DNA from: DATFCK01 sp963728975
GTDB taxonomy: Bacteria; Verrucomicrobiota; Verrucomicrobiia; Chthoniobacterales; UBA10450
DNA length: 64,000 nucleotides
Direction: 5' to 3'
Assembly: GCA_963728975.1 (NCBI GenBank)
Contig: CAVSMF010000001.1
Coordinates: forward strand, 992,001 to 1,056,000
In this document: positions 1 to 8,591 of the stretch, piece by piece
Layout: each line of letters opens with the position of its first letter
How positions within the stretch are numbered: the stretch's first letter is position 1
The notes under the pieces: generated by a model
Told to the model about the DNA's origin: nothing
Database searches by the model: none
The model's input: the letters and a program-made list of their open reading frames with translations, nothing else
Program-made: the position numbers and the translations under genes

Positions 1-2196
1 TTTCTCCGGCAGACTGACTGGACGTTTCCTCCAGGATTCCTCACGGGCCTGAGCCTGCTCGCCACCGGTGAGCCGGAACAGAGATGTGCTGCGATCGACC
101 AATTCAAAATCGTCTCCGGAGGCGAATCTCTTTGTTTTCCTCAGAAATCCAATTTCATCGGAAGTATCGAGAATGAGCTCCCATTCCAGGTTTTCCCGGC
201 CCGGCAGCACGAACTGAATCGGTTCGTAATGGGCGTTGATCAGGAGCAAAAACGTTTCGTCCCGGACCGGTCGCCCTTCAAAAGTCAGCACATCCGCGGT
301 GTCGCCGCTGAGCAGCATTCCCAGACAACGAACGAAGGGAGAGGCCCATTCCTCATCGCTCATTTCATTTCCTCCCGGGTTAAACCACATCACGTCTTTG
401 ATCTCCGAAGCGTGGACCCGCCGGCCTTGAAAAAATTTCGGGCGGCGAAAGACGGGATGGTCTTTGCGGAGTTTGATAATTTGCCTGGTAAACTCAAGCA
501 ACTGGGTTTGGGCTTCGTCATGTTCCCAGCTGAGCCAGCTGACTTCGTCGTCCTGGCAGTAAGCATTGTTATTTCCCCGCTGGGTCCGGCCAAACTCGTC
601 CCCGGCGCAAACCATCGGCACGCCTTGCGACAGCAAAAGCGTGGTCAAAAAATTTCGGCGCTGTTTTCGGCGCAAACCATTAATCACCGGATCGTCGGTT
701 GGACCTTCCGCCCCGCAATTCCACGACTGGTTGTTGTTATCGCCGTCCTGGTTGTTCTCGCCGTTGGCCTCGTTGTGTTTGTCGTTGTAGCTGACCAGAT
801 CGTTGAGAGTTAATCCGTCATGGGAAGTTACGAAATTGATGCTGGCGTAGGGGCGCCGGCCGTCGTGTTGATAAAGATCGGGGCTGCCGGTTAACCGGTA
901 ACCGATTTCGCCAATGCGGCCTTCGTCACCCTTCCAGTAACTGCGCACGGCATCGCGATATTTGCCGTTCCATTCCGACCAGCCGGTAGGGAAATTGCCC
1001 ACCTGATAACCCCCGTCAGCCACGTCCCACGGTTCGGCGATCAGCTTGACCCGGGAAATGACCGGGTCCTGCTGCACGGCGTGGAAAAAGGGGTGAAACT
1101 TGTCAAACCCGGCCGGGTTGCGGGCCAGGGCCGGTGCCAGATCGAATCGAAATCCATCCACGTGCATCTCCGAAATCCAGTAACGCAGGCTATCCAGAAC
1201 CAGTTGGAGCGTGCGCGGATGCGCGGTATCGAAAGTGTTGCCCGTTCCGGTGAAATCCATGTAGTAGCGCGGGTTGTCCGGCTGCAACTGGTAGGCGGCA
1301 ATGTTGTCGATGCCTCGGAACGACAGGGTCGGGCCGAGGCGATTTCCTTCCGCGGTATGATTGTAAACAACGTCCAGAATCACCTCGATCCCGGCGGCGT
1401 GGAGGGCGCGCACCATTTCCTTGAACTCCACCACCTGCTGGCCCATTTGCCCGCTGCTGGCGTAGTCGCCGTGGGGAGCGAAAAAACCGATGGTGTTATA
1501 TCCCCAATAATTCGTTAGGCCCCGGTCGATCAGAATCTTGTCGTCGATGTGGGCGTGCACCGGCAAAAGCTCCACTGCGGTAACTCCCAGACTCTTCAAG
1601 TAATCGATCGCGGACGCGTTACCCAGCCCGGCATAGGTCCCTCGCAATTTCTCCGGGACCTTGGAAAAAAGCTTGGTGAATCCTTTTACATGTATCTCAT
1701 AGATCACCGATTCATGGACTGGAATCGCCGGCGGACGATCGTCCCGCCAATCAAACCCGGTATCGATGACCACCGCTTTCGGCATTCCCCAGGCGTCATC
1801 CCGGAAATCGCGCACCAGATCCTCCATCTTATCGCCGACGACGTATCCAAACATTTCATCCGCCCAGTTGACTGCTCCCGCGATCGCCTTGGCGTAGGGA
1901 TCGAGCAATAATTTCGAACTGTTAAAGCGCAGCCCTCGCTCCGGATCGTAGGGACCGGTTACCCGGAATCCGTAAAGTTGCCCCGGCCGCACATCGGGCA
2001 AAAAGACATGCCAGACCTGCTCCGTTTGCTCGGTCATCGGGATCCGGATGTGTTCCTGGACCGAACTGACATTATCGAACAGGCAAAGATCCACCGACGT
2101 GGCGTGGGCTGAAAATAGGGCGAAATTGACGCCGGTGCCGGTCCAGCTGGCACCGAGTGGATGATGATGTCCCAACCAAATCTTAACCGGTGTCAT
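1..2196 (-). CDS. glgX: Glycogen debranching enzyme GlgX (isoamylase type), 3' end outside window
   Basis: Open from an ATG at 2196 to the left edge, 732 codons without a stop, so the C-terminus is cut off, probably by little since GlgX proteins are about 650-720 residues. An N-terminal early-set domain (LGASWTGTGVNFALFSAHAT) precedes a GH13 barrel. The catalytic blocks are visible: DVVYNHTAEG near residue 275, GFRFDLAPAL near 350 (nucleophile Asp), AEPWD near 385 (acid/base Glu) and FVTSHDG near 458. The family hydrolyses alpha-1,6 branch linkages in phosphorylase-trimmed glycogen in the cytoplasm. No other glycogen gene is adjacent; the next gene is divergent. Identification is firm at family level; glycogen versus maltooligosyl-trehalose substrate (TreX) cannot be separated by eye. 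Confidence 0.93.
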   Translation of the reverse strand, partial: MTPVKIWLGHHHPLGASWTGTGVNFALFSAHATSVDLCLFDNVSSVQEHIRIPMTEQTEQVWHVFLPDVRPGQLYGFRVTGPYDPERGLRFNSSKLLLDPYAKAIAGAVNWADEMFGYVVGDKMEDLVRDFRDDAWGMPKAVVIDTGFDWRDDRPPAIPVHESVIYEIHVKGFTKLFSKVPEKLRGTYAGLGNASAIDYLKSLGVTAVELLPVHAHIDDKILIDRGLTNYWGYNTIGFFAPHGDYASSGQMGQQVVEFKEMVRALHAAGIEVILDVVYNHTAEGNRLGPTLSFRGIDNIAAYQLQPDNPRYYMDFTGTGNTFDTAHPRTLQLVLDSLRYWISEMHVDGFRFDLAPALARNPAGFDKFHPFFHAVQQDPVISRVKLIAEPWDVADGGYQVGNFPTGWSEWNGKYRDAVRSYWKGDEGRIGEIGYRLTGSPDLYQHDGRRPYASINFVTSHDGLTLNDLVSYNDKHNEANGENNQDGDNNNQSWNCGAEGPTDDPVINGLRRKQRRNFLTTLLLSQGVPMVCAGDEFGRTQRGNNNAYCQDDEVSWLSWEHDEAQTQLLEFTRQIIKLRKDHPVFRRPKFFQGRRVHASEIKDVMWFNPGGNEMSDEEWASPFVRCLGMLLSGDTADVLTFEGRPVRDETFLLLINAHYEPIQFVLPGRENLEWELILDTSDEIGFLRKTKRFASGDDFELVDRSTSLFRLTGGEQAQAREESWRKRPVSLPEK

Positions 2197-2239
2197 AAAT
2201 AAGTGAGCAGCCGTCTCCTATTCACCACGCCAAGGCGAG

Positions 2240-2866
2240 GTGCAACGGATGAAAGGGGTTTTCGTGAAAGAGGTGCAAGAACCAGGCCGTAGAGAGCACA
2301 TGATGATGATCGCTTTGCCCGGGTTTCCATCCCGCCGGCAAACGTTCTGGCTCGTCTTTAGCATCGCCGCCGGTCTCCTTCCATGCGCTCTCGGCGCTTT
2401 TTTCTATCATTATCACGATCGCCATTCTCTTCCCGCCGGTACACAAATAGATCGTATCCTCGTCGAAAAAGCTGTCCGAAGATTGTCGGTCTTCCGCGAT
2501 GGAGAAAAGCTCAAAAGTTACCCGATCGCGCTGGGGCGAAACCCGGTGGGACCGAAGCAAGAGGAAGGGGACATGAAGACGCCCGAAGGCGTTTACCGGA
2601 TTGATTACCACAATTCGCAAAGTGCTTTTCATCTTTCCCTCCACATCTCTTATCCGTCGCCTCAGGATGAAACGCGCGCGGCCGCAGGGGGAGTTTCGCC
2701 CGGTTCGGACATCATGATCCATGGCCTTCCCAATGGGCTTGGATGGATCGGCGCTTGGGAACTGGAGCCGGATTGGACGGCGGGATGCATCGCTTTGACC
2801 GACGAAGCCATTGAAGAGCTCTGGCGGATCACCCCGGACGGCACCATTGTCGAGATTCGACCTTGA
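2240..2866 (+). CDS. L,D-transpeptidase (YkuD family, YafK-like)
   Basis: A 208-residue protein with a membrane-spanning or signal segment near residues 33-55 followed by a YkuD domain. The domain shows GDMKTPEGVYRI, IMIHGLP and the catalytic block DWTAGCIALTDEAIEELW with the nucleophile Cys. The usual Arg after the Cys motif is Ala here, as in the YafK-type subfamily. Such enzymes make or cut 3-3 peptidoglycan links or attach proteins to the wall in the periplasm. The start is uncertain: ATG at 2240, 2252 or the triple Met at 2300 are in frame, and the last would put the hydrophobic segment closest to the N-terminus. It stands alone between glgX (divergent) and a small lipoprotein gene. Confidence 0.85.
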   Translation: MQRMKGVFVKEVQEPGRREHMMMIALPGFPSRRQTFWLVFSIAAGLLPCALGAFFYHYHDRHSLPAGTQIDRILVEKAVRRLSVFRDGEKLKSYPIALGRNPVGPKQEEGDMKTPEGVYRIDYHNSQSAFHLSLHISYPSPQDETRAAAGGVSPGSDIMIHGLPNGLGWIGAWELEPDWTAGCIALTDEAIEELWRITPDGTIVEIRP

Positions 2867-3040
2867 ATCGGGGAGCGCACAAGATCGCAACAAGGCCCGG
2901 ATGCTCTTCCTTGCCCTCGCGTCTTTAGTGTGGGCTGTCGCCTGGCCGCAAATTCCGGCACCGCTTCGGCCGCCCTGGCTTTCGCGGTTCGGTTTAGTTC
3001 TCTAACTTGTCCACCGGGGCCGCCGGATCGAGATTAACAG

Positions 3041-3478
3041 ATGAAGTCTTTTTCCATCCTTTCGTGCGCCATTTGCGCGCTTCTACTTTGCAGCTGCGGT
3101 ACCACCCATGTGATCATGGTAGGCGAGCCGCGTCCCGCCACCACCCCGGATGCAGTTCGGGTTTATTTCACAGCCCCGCGGCATTACCAGCGCATCGCCA
3201 TCATCAACTCTTCCAGCGGCGGATCCTGGGCCTTTACCGATCGCGACCAGGTGGATGACGCCATTGCCAGAATCAAGGAAGAAGCAGCCAAGCTCGGAGC
3301 CAACGGCATTCTCCTGGAAGCGATCGGAACCAGCTCCAGTGGGAACTTGGGAATCGCCATTGGCGGATTTGGCGTGGGCGGAGGCCATCACAGCGTTTAT
3401 GCCGGGGGCGGCAGCGGCGCCTTTTATGGACCGATTCTGCACAAGACAGCGCAAGCCACGGCCATTTACGTGCGATAG
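3041..3478 (+). CDS. Small lipoprotein of unknown function
   Basis: A 145-residue protein with a classical lipoprotein signal: basic start, hydrophobic core and lipobox LLCSC with Cys near residue 19. The mature part has a central stretch predicted to be alpha/beta (YQRIAIINSSS, then DDAIARIKEEAAKLGANGILLEAIG), and a Gly-rich tail (IGGFGVGGGHH, YAGGGSGAF). The segment around KEEAAKLGANGIL resembles heavy-metal-binding YbjQ-like or DUF4156-type lipoproteins, but the match is too weak to assign. Probably anchored to the outer membrane facing the periplasm. No operon partner is evident: 174 bases separate it from the gene upstream. Confidence 0.75.
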   Translation: MKSFSILSCAICALLLCSCGTTHVIMVGEPRPATTPDAVRVYFTAPRHYQRIAIINSSSGGSWAFTDRDQVDDAIARIKEEAAKLGANGILLEAIGTSSSGNLGIAIGGFGVGGGHHSVYAGGGSGAFYGPILHKTAQATAIYVR

Positions 3479-3558
3479 CTGGTTGTAACGGAGATCGAAT
3501 CCTCCGGGCCGACTAACCTTGAATGTTTAACCTTAGCTACCGTTGATCCGCTAAAGGA

Positions 3559-4122
3559 ATGCGCCTCCCCGCTCCATGGGTGCTTGGTTTTTTTTACGGC
3601 GCTTCCGAGCTCGCTCTGGCAATTTCGCGCCGGTCCGGACCCGATAGCAGAGCTTCGGATCGTCATTCGCTTTCCATCCTTTGGGGCGCAATCGTTTTGT
3701 CCGTTACCGGCGCAATCTTTGCAGCCTTCCTTTATCCCGGGTGCGCGCTTCCCTATCGGCACCAGCTTTATCTGGCGGGGCTCGGCTTATTCGTAGCGGG
3801 CCTTCTCTTGCGCTGGTATTCGATCATTCACCTGGGCCGCCTCTTCACCGTGAATGTCGCCATTGCCCACCGGCATGCCCTGGTTGATTCCGGGCCGTAT
3901 CGTTTGATCCGGCATCCTTCTTATACCGGCGCTCTGCTCGCCTTTCTCGGTCTCGGGCTTTGCCTGGACAATTGGCTGTCGTTGCTGCTGGTAACACTCC
4001 TGCCTTTGGGAGCGTTTTCGTGGCGTATTGCTGTCGAAGAACGGGCCTTATCGGCGGGTCTCGGAGAAAAATATCTCGCCTATATCCGCCGGACCAAACG
4101 TCTCGTTCCGTTTGTGTATTGA
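3559..4122 (+). CDS. Isoprenylcysteine carboxyl methyltransferase / phospholipid methyltransferase-like membrane protein
   Basis: A 187-residue integral membrane protein with about four to five hydrophobic segments. The C-terminal half carries the ICMT/PEMT signature: GPYRLIRHPSYTGALL near residue 115, then an EERAL block and a GEKYLAYIRRTKRLVPF ending. In these families the His-Pro motif and the EE pair form the S-adenosylmethionine pocket. The substrate in bacteria is usually unknown. ATG at 3559 follows an AAAGGA sequence. It is convergent with the ACT-domain gene, whose stop lies only a base or two away. Confidence 0.82.
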   Translation: MRLPAPWVLGFFYGASELALAISRRSGPDSRASDRHSLSILWGAIVLSVTGAIFAAFLYPGCALPYRHQLYLAGLGLFVAGLLLRWYSIIHLGRLFTVNVAIAHRHALVDSGPYRLIRHPSYTGALLAFLGLGLCLDNWLSLLLVTLLPLGAFSWRIAVEERALSAGLGEKYLAYIRRTKRLVPFVY

Positions 4123-4123
4123 A

Positions 4124-4543
4124 TCAGCGCCGCAACTCGAACAGCGCCTGCTCCGCCTTATCCACATCGCTGGGCCGGAGCACCATCAGCCCCCGTTCGG
4201 CTTTCGCCGTCGCGGCCATGTAGGCGTATTCGATGTTCACATCCGCTTTGGACAAGGACGCCGCGACGGCCCCGAGCGACCCGGGCACGTTGTTCAATTC
4301 AAGCATGAGAACTTCAGTCTCGAGCGCGAGGACCCCCGTTTCGCCGAGGAGCATCAGCGCTTTGATCGGATCGCTCACCACCATGCGCACAACCGAGTGG
4401 TCGACGGTGTCGGAAGTACTGAGCGCGTGAATGTTGATTTCGGCATTGGCCAGAGACTCGCACACCCGGACCAAAGCGCCGGGACGATTGCTCAGGAAAA
4501 CCGCGAGTTGCGTCGCGCGTTCCAGGGAAAGAATCGGATTCAT
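4124..4543 (-). CDS. Tandem ACT-domain protein
   Basis: A 139-residue protein built almost entirely of two ACT domains. The first reads VFLSNRPGALVRVCESLANAEINIHAL near residues 15-40 and the second LELNNVPGSLGAVAASL near 80-100, both with the Gly-Ala/Ser-Leu turn typical of the fold. Stand-alone double ACT proteins bind amino acids and act as regulators or small sensors; no catalytic domain is present. The gene is divergent from the amino-acid permease gene at 4670, which fits an amino-acid sensing role, but this link is inference. Confidence 0.85.
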   Translation of the reverse strand: MNPILSLERATQLAVFLSNRPGALVRVCESLANAEINIHALSTSDTVDHSVVRMVVSDPIKALMLLGETGVLALETEVLMLELNNVPGSLGAVAASLSKADVNIEYAYMAATAKAERGLMVLRPSDVDKAEQALFELRR

Positions 4544-4669
4544 GATGGTGCCAAGTTCGTTCTGTCTGGAACTCCTGACAAACAGACAAAAGAGAGCGGA
4601 TTGGCGCAGCGCCCGCTCTCAACCCAGACGCCGGCAAAAACCGAATAAAGACGGGCGCGTTGCTGTCCA

Positions 4670-6040
4670 TTGAATATCGTGCCACTCAGTATCGATCAAA
4701 CCACCTCTTCGGATCCTATCGCTTCTGTGACGGCGCGTTCCCAACTCCAGAGCATCGGGTTGTTGACAGCCTGTGGCATCGTCATCGCCAACATCATCGG
4801 CACCGGTATCTTCACCAGCCTCGGTTTCCAGCTACCGCAGATCCATTCCGGTTTTTCTCTGCTTCTGCTTTGGGTCGTTGGCGGCATTGTCGCCCTTTGC
4901 GGCGCACTCTGTTACGGCGAACTTAGTGCCGCGCTTCCCCGCTCCGGGGGCGAGTACCACTTCATCTCCGCGATTTACCATCCCGCTCTCGGATTCATGG
5001 CAGGCTTTGTCTCGGCTACGGTGGGTTTCGCGGCGCCGATCGCACTTGCCGCCATGGCTTTCGGGAAATATTTCCAGGGCGCGCTCGGGTTTGGGTCTCC
5101 AGTCGTTCTTTCCTTCGCCGTTGTTTGGGCGGTAGCTCTTGTTCATCTTGGCGGGTTGCGAACAGGGAGTTTCTTTCAAAACCTCTCCACTCTTTTCAAG
5201 CTCCTGCTTATCGCGGCCTTGATCACCGCCGGTTTGCTGGTCAGCCCGAAACAGCCCATTAGCTTTTTGCCGCATCGGGCGGACTTCAGTTCCATTTTTG
5301 GCGCACCTTTCGCGGTGGCGCTGGTTTACGTCATGTATTCCTACTCCGGTTGGAACGCCGCCGCTTACATCACAGACGAAATCAAGCAGCCTGAAAAAAA
5401 TGTTCCGCGGGCCCTTCTCTTCGGCACGCTGGTCGTAATCGCGATCTATACAGTCTTGAATGCGGTATTTCTCGCCACTGCTCCGGCAGCGGAAATGTCG
5501 GGCCAAATCGAGGTCGCTTTGATCGCCGGCCGGCATATCTTCGGAGATAAAGGAGGCCGCGTGGTCGGAGCCATCATCTGTTTCGGCCTTGTCTCCGCCA
5601 TTAGCTCCATGACTTGGATTGGTCCGCGGGTTACAATGTCGATGGGCGAAGACCACTGGTTGCTCCGATTCCTCGGAAAAAAAAGCGGACACGGAATTCC
5701 GGCGAACGCCATTCTGGCCCAGTTGCTTGTCGTCAACTTGCTGCTCTTGACCGGCAGCTTTGAGCTGGTCGTGATCTATATTCAGTTCAGTTTGCTGCTC
5801 TGTTCGCTGCTTACCGTTCTGGGGGTCATCGTCCTGCGGGTGACCCGGCCCGATATGGCCCGGCCTTACCGGGTTTGGGCCTATCCTTTGCCTCCGCTCA
5901 TTTTTGCAATCATCACTTTGTGGATGATGGTTTATCTGTTGCGTTCGCATCCGGTCGAATCGTTGTCCGGCCTGGGCACCATGCTCGCCGGGTTCGTGCT
6001 TTATTTTTGCGCCGATCAATCGCGGCAACCGGTTTCATGA
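4670..6040 (+). CDS. APC-family amino acid permease
   Basis: A 456-residue polytopic protein with about 12 hydrophobic segments. The first helix contains the substrate-binding GTGIFTS motif (near residue 45) of the amino acid-polyamine-organocation superfamily, and the sequence ELSAALPRSGGEYHF follows helix 2, as in the LAT/CAT branch. Imports or exchanges amino acids across the inner membrane; substrate cannot be read from sequence. No ATG is available at the N-terminus: the frame opens with TTG at 4670, and GTG at 4679 is an equally possible start. Its stop overlaps the ATG of the next gene (ATGA), so the two are probably cotranscribed. Confidence 0.9.
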   Translation: MNIVPLSIDQTTSSDPIASVTARSQLQSIGLLTACGIVIANIIGTGIFTSLGFQLPQIHSGFSLLLLWVVGGIVALCGALCYGELSAALPRSGGEYHFISAIYHPALGFMAGFVSATVGFAAPIALAAMAFGKYFQGALGFGSPVVLSFAVVWAVALVHLGGLRTGSFFQNLSTLFKLLLIAALITAGLLVSPKQPISFLPHRADFSSIFGAPFAVALVYVMYSYSGWNAAAYITDEIKQPEKNVPRALLFGTLVVIAIYTVLNAVFLATAPAAEMSGQIEVALIAGRHIFGDKGGRVVGAIICFGLVSAISSMTWIGPRVTMSMGEDHWLLRFLGKKSGHGIPANAILAQLLVVNLLLLTGSFELVVIYIQFSLLLCSLLTVLGVIVLRVTRPDMARPYRVWAYPLPPLIFAIITLWMMVYLLRSHPVESLSGLGTMLAGFVLYFCADQSRQPVS

Positions 6041-7215
6041 AGATCTTCCCGCACCTGATTATCCCCGCCTTGGCCGCTACCCTCGTCGCCGGGCCGGTCG
6101 ATGGCGCATGGTGGTTCTGGAAAAAGCAGACCGCGCGAGAGCCCGTTCCAGCCGCGCCAGTGGCGCCTCAAACAATCCCGATGCAGCCTGCTCTGCCGCC
6201 GGCAAACGATACCGCCCTGTTCTTGGCCGGGATGCCATTGCCCAAAGACTCGCCTCTGGCCCCGCTTGCCCGGACGGCGGCTTGGCAGGAGCACTCTGCC
6301 TTTTTAGAACAGAATTTCGCTCGATTGAACCGCGGGAAGTTTCAACGGCTTCGTCTTTGGCAGAATACCTATCTGCCGGAATCAAAGGATCCGATCCCGG
6401 TGGTCTATTACATGTTTAGCGGGCCGGACTTTCTTTACCTGGACCAATTTTTCCCGAATGCGTCGGTCTACATCCTGTGCGGCAAGGAATGGATGGGGCC
6501 GCCGCCCGATCCTCTGCGCATCGCCGATCTGGCCGGGGCGCTAGCCAACCTCGACAACGCGATGAAGTCGTCCCTGACCGCCACCTATTTCATAACCCGG
6601 GACATGAAAGTCGATCTCCAGCAACAGTTCCTCAATGGAACGCTGCCGATTCTTTATGTCTTCCTTGCCCGGGCCAATAAGACCATCACCGAAGTCCGCT
6701 TTATTTCGCTCGATAAAGGCGGCGATGTTCATGACGGGCTCCCGGGGCGCGGCACCACTCCCGGAGTCCGGATCTCCTACACCGACAACCTGTCCGGCCG
6801 CCAGCAAACCCTCTTTTACTTCACCACCGATATTTCGGACGGAGGAATTGCAGCCAATCCCGGCTTCATGAAGTTCTGCGACCAACACGGCGCGGGAGCC
6901 AGTTTCCTGAAATCCTCGTCCTATCTCATGTTCGAAGACGGCTTTGCCCGGGTCCGAAATTTCATTCTCGACCATAGTCAGTTGATCGTGCAGGACGATT
7001 CCGGGATTCCGATCGACCGTTTCAACCGCGATAAATGGAATCTCCGCTTTTTCGGCACCTACGTCGGGCCGATCGAACTTTTTAAGCAATATTACCAGCC
7101 CAAGCTGGCGGAGCTATTTACCGCGAGCAATCCACCGACATTTGGAATCGGTTTTGGCTATCAATGGGATTTTCACAAAAGCAATCTGATCGTGGCCGAG
7201 CGAAACCCCCATTGA
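6037..7215 (+). CDS. Conserved secreted protein of unknown function
   Basis: 392 residues. The ATG at 6037 overlaps the permease stop and is followed by a good signal peptide (hydrophobic stretch ending VDGAWW near residue 25) and a Pro-rich linker to about residue 60. A longer open frame extends upstream inside the permease gene but would bury the signal peptide. The mature part is globular, with recognisable stretches such as VVYYMFSGPDFLYLDQFFPNA and YVGPIELFKQYYQPKLAELF, but no motif I can attach to a family or reaction. Coupling to the permease suggests cotranscription, not necessarily a shared function. Confidence 0.75.
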   Translation: MKIFPHLIIPALAATLVAGPVDGAWWFWKKQTAREPVPAAPVAPQTIPMQPALPPANDTALFLAGMPLPKDSPLAPLARTAAWQEHSAFLEQNFARLNRGKFQRLRLWQNTYLPESKDPIPVVYYMFSGPDFLYLDQFFPNASVYILCGKEWMGPPPDPLRIADLAGALANLDNAMKSSLTATYFITRDMKVDLQQQFLNGTLPILYVFLARANKTITEVRFISLDKGGDVHDGLPGRGTTPGVRISYTDNLSGRQQTLFYFTTDISDGGIAANPGFMKFCDQHGAGASFLKSSSYLMFEDGFARVRNFILDHSQLIVQDDSGIPIDRFNRDKWNLRFFGTYVGPIELFKQYYQPKLAELFTASNPPTFGIGFGYQWDFHKSNLIVAERNPH

Positions 7216-7320
7216 TTCAGAGATAAAGGTTTGTAATCCACAGATCCCCTCGGTCCCGATTTACCCAGATTAAGAACGGGAATCAGGGTTCTGAAAATCT
7301 GCGTAATCTGTGGATTGCTT

Positions 7321-8361
7321 CTACGCCGCCGCGGTCTGCTCGGGAAGCTCCATCGTTCCCTTGAACTTCGGCGTTTCGGGTTCGAGCCCGAAATTTTCCG
7401 AATACAACTCATCAATCCGGGCCAGCTCCTCCTTCGTAAGCGCGGGAGTTTCCGGCGCCCCGGCAAATTCAACCACCTGTTCGTGGTTGTAGATGTTCGG
7501 CAGAGTTGAAGCGACACGCTCGTCGCTGAGCAACCATTGCAAGGCTGCCTGCCCCAGCGTCCGCTCCGATGTCTCCAGAAAACGCAACTTGTCGATTTTT
7601 TTAACACCGTTCAGCAACCAACTCCTCGGACGATGGCTCCGGTGATCGGTCGGTGGGAATATCGTCTCAGCCGTGTATTTTCCTTCCAGCATTCCGGATG
7701 AATGCGTTACCCGAATCAAGAACATGGTGTCCTTTGCCGCTTCGGTGGCGGCATCCTGCATGGCACGTCCCGGATACTGTTCGAGCAGATTGTAAATATG
7801 TTGGACGCTGGTCATGTCGCGTTCCCGGATGCAATTGACCCCTTCATAGAGCCAGCCGATGGCCGGTCCCAGGGCGATCCCAAAATAACGGATTTTTCCC
7901 GTATCCCTCAGCTGGTCCAGCGCCTTCCACAGGGCGTCGTCATAGATTTGTTCCATCCGGATGTTGTGCAACTGAAGAAGATCGATCCGATCGGTTTTCA
8001 GCCGTTTTAAAGCGGCATCGGTGGCGCGCGTAATCGCTTCCGGCGAAAAGTCTTGAGGAATTTCGCGCTGACCGCGACCGCGGCTCTCGCCGTAAGTGAC
8101 AAAATCGTAGCCGACCTTCGTGGCAATAACGATCTGATCGCGTTGCTGCGGAAAAGCCTTGGCGATGAGCTCCTCGCTCAAACCGTTGCCGTAGGTATCG
8201 GCGGCGTCGAAAAGTGTGATCCCGAGATCGAACGCTTTGTGCATCAGCCCGATGGCTTCGCCTTCGGTGAAATTTCCCCACCACCCGGTGGAGATGGTCC
8301 AAAGACCGAATCCAACCTCGCTAACGGTGAGTTCTGTATTTTTATAAGTCCGGAATCGCAT
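7321..8361 (-). CDS. Aldo/keto reductase
   Basis: A 346-residue TIM-barrel oxidoreductase. The catalytic tetrad is visible: Asp and Tyr in FDAADTYGNG near residues 52-58, Lys in IATKVGYD near 81 and His in LLQLHN near 133. The C-terminal cofactor region (LLSDERVASTLPNIYNHEQV) is degenerate compared with the NADPH-binding loop of classical members. The family reduces carbonyl groups with NAD(P)H in the cytoplasm; the substrate is unknown. It stands alone; its start is followed upstream by a palindromic repeat (8443-8540). Confidence 0.92.
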   Translation of the reverse strand: MRFRTYKNTELTVSEVGFGLWTISTGWWGNFTEGEAIGLMHKAFDLGITLFDAADTYGNGLSEELIAKAFPQQRDQIVIATKVGYDFVTYGESRGRGQREIPQDFSPEAITRATDAALKRLKTDRIDLLQLHNIRMEQIYDDALWKALDQLRDTGKIRYFGIALGPAIGWLYEGVNCIRERDMTSVQHIYNLLEQYPGRAMQDAATEAAKDTMFLIRVTHSSGMLEGKYTAETIFPPTDHRSHRPRSWLLNGVKKIDKLRFLETSERTLGQAALQWLLSDERVASTLPNIYNHEQVVEFAGAPETPALTKEELARIDELYSENFGLEPETPKFKGTMELPEQTAAA

Positions 8362-8442
8362 ACCGGAAAGTTAACCGCCCGGATCGTCCGGGGCAAGGCT
8401 TGGCCACGCCGCCTTTCCGGTCAGGGTGTTTATGGGGGCGAT

Positions 8443-8540
8443 GTCATCCCGAGCGGAGCCAGGGGAAGCCGCTAGTGCAAATTGGTTAATCTACCTGCCG
8501 CTCTAAGTTATGCGGAATCCCTCGCTCCGCTCGAGATGAC
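8443..8540. repeat. Imperfect palindromic repeat (GTCATCCCGAGC family), copy 1
   Basis: The left arm begins GTCATCCCGAGCGGAGCC and the right arm ends CGCTCCGCTCGAGATGAC, so the arms are inverted copies around a roughly 50-base centre. The same arms recur at 9243, 24001 and 25151. It sits between the divergent aldo/keto reductase and cbiX genes. Confidence 0.75.
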
Positions 8541-8547
8541 AATTGAG

Positions 8548-8582
8548 CGTTGGACGTTGGACGTTGGACGTTGGACGTTGAG
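8548..8582. repeat. 7-bp tandem repeat, five units
   Basis: Four exact CGTTGGA units followed by a variant CGTTGAG, immediately downstream of the palindromic repeat and ending 10 bases before the cbiX ATG. Being a slippage-prone tract in the cbiX leader it could vary in copy number, but no regulatory role is shown. Confidence 0.85.
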
Positions 8583-8591
8583 CCTCGAGCT

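Noticed and set aside
4832..6028. Long reverse-strand frame of 398 codons
   Set aside because: Lies wholly antisense to the APC permease, is rich in charged residues and shows no family; it is a shadow of a GC-rich membrane protein gene.
6541..7089. Reverse-strand frame of 182 codons
   Set aside because: Antisense to the secreted protein gene at 6037, which has a signal peptide and a coupled start; the antisense frame has no ribosome site or motif.
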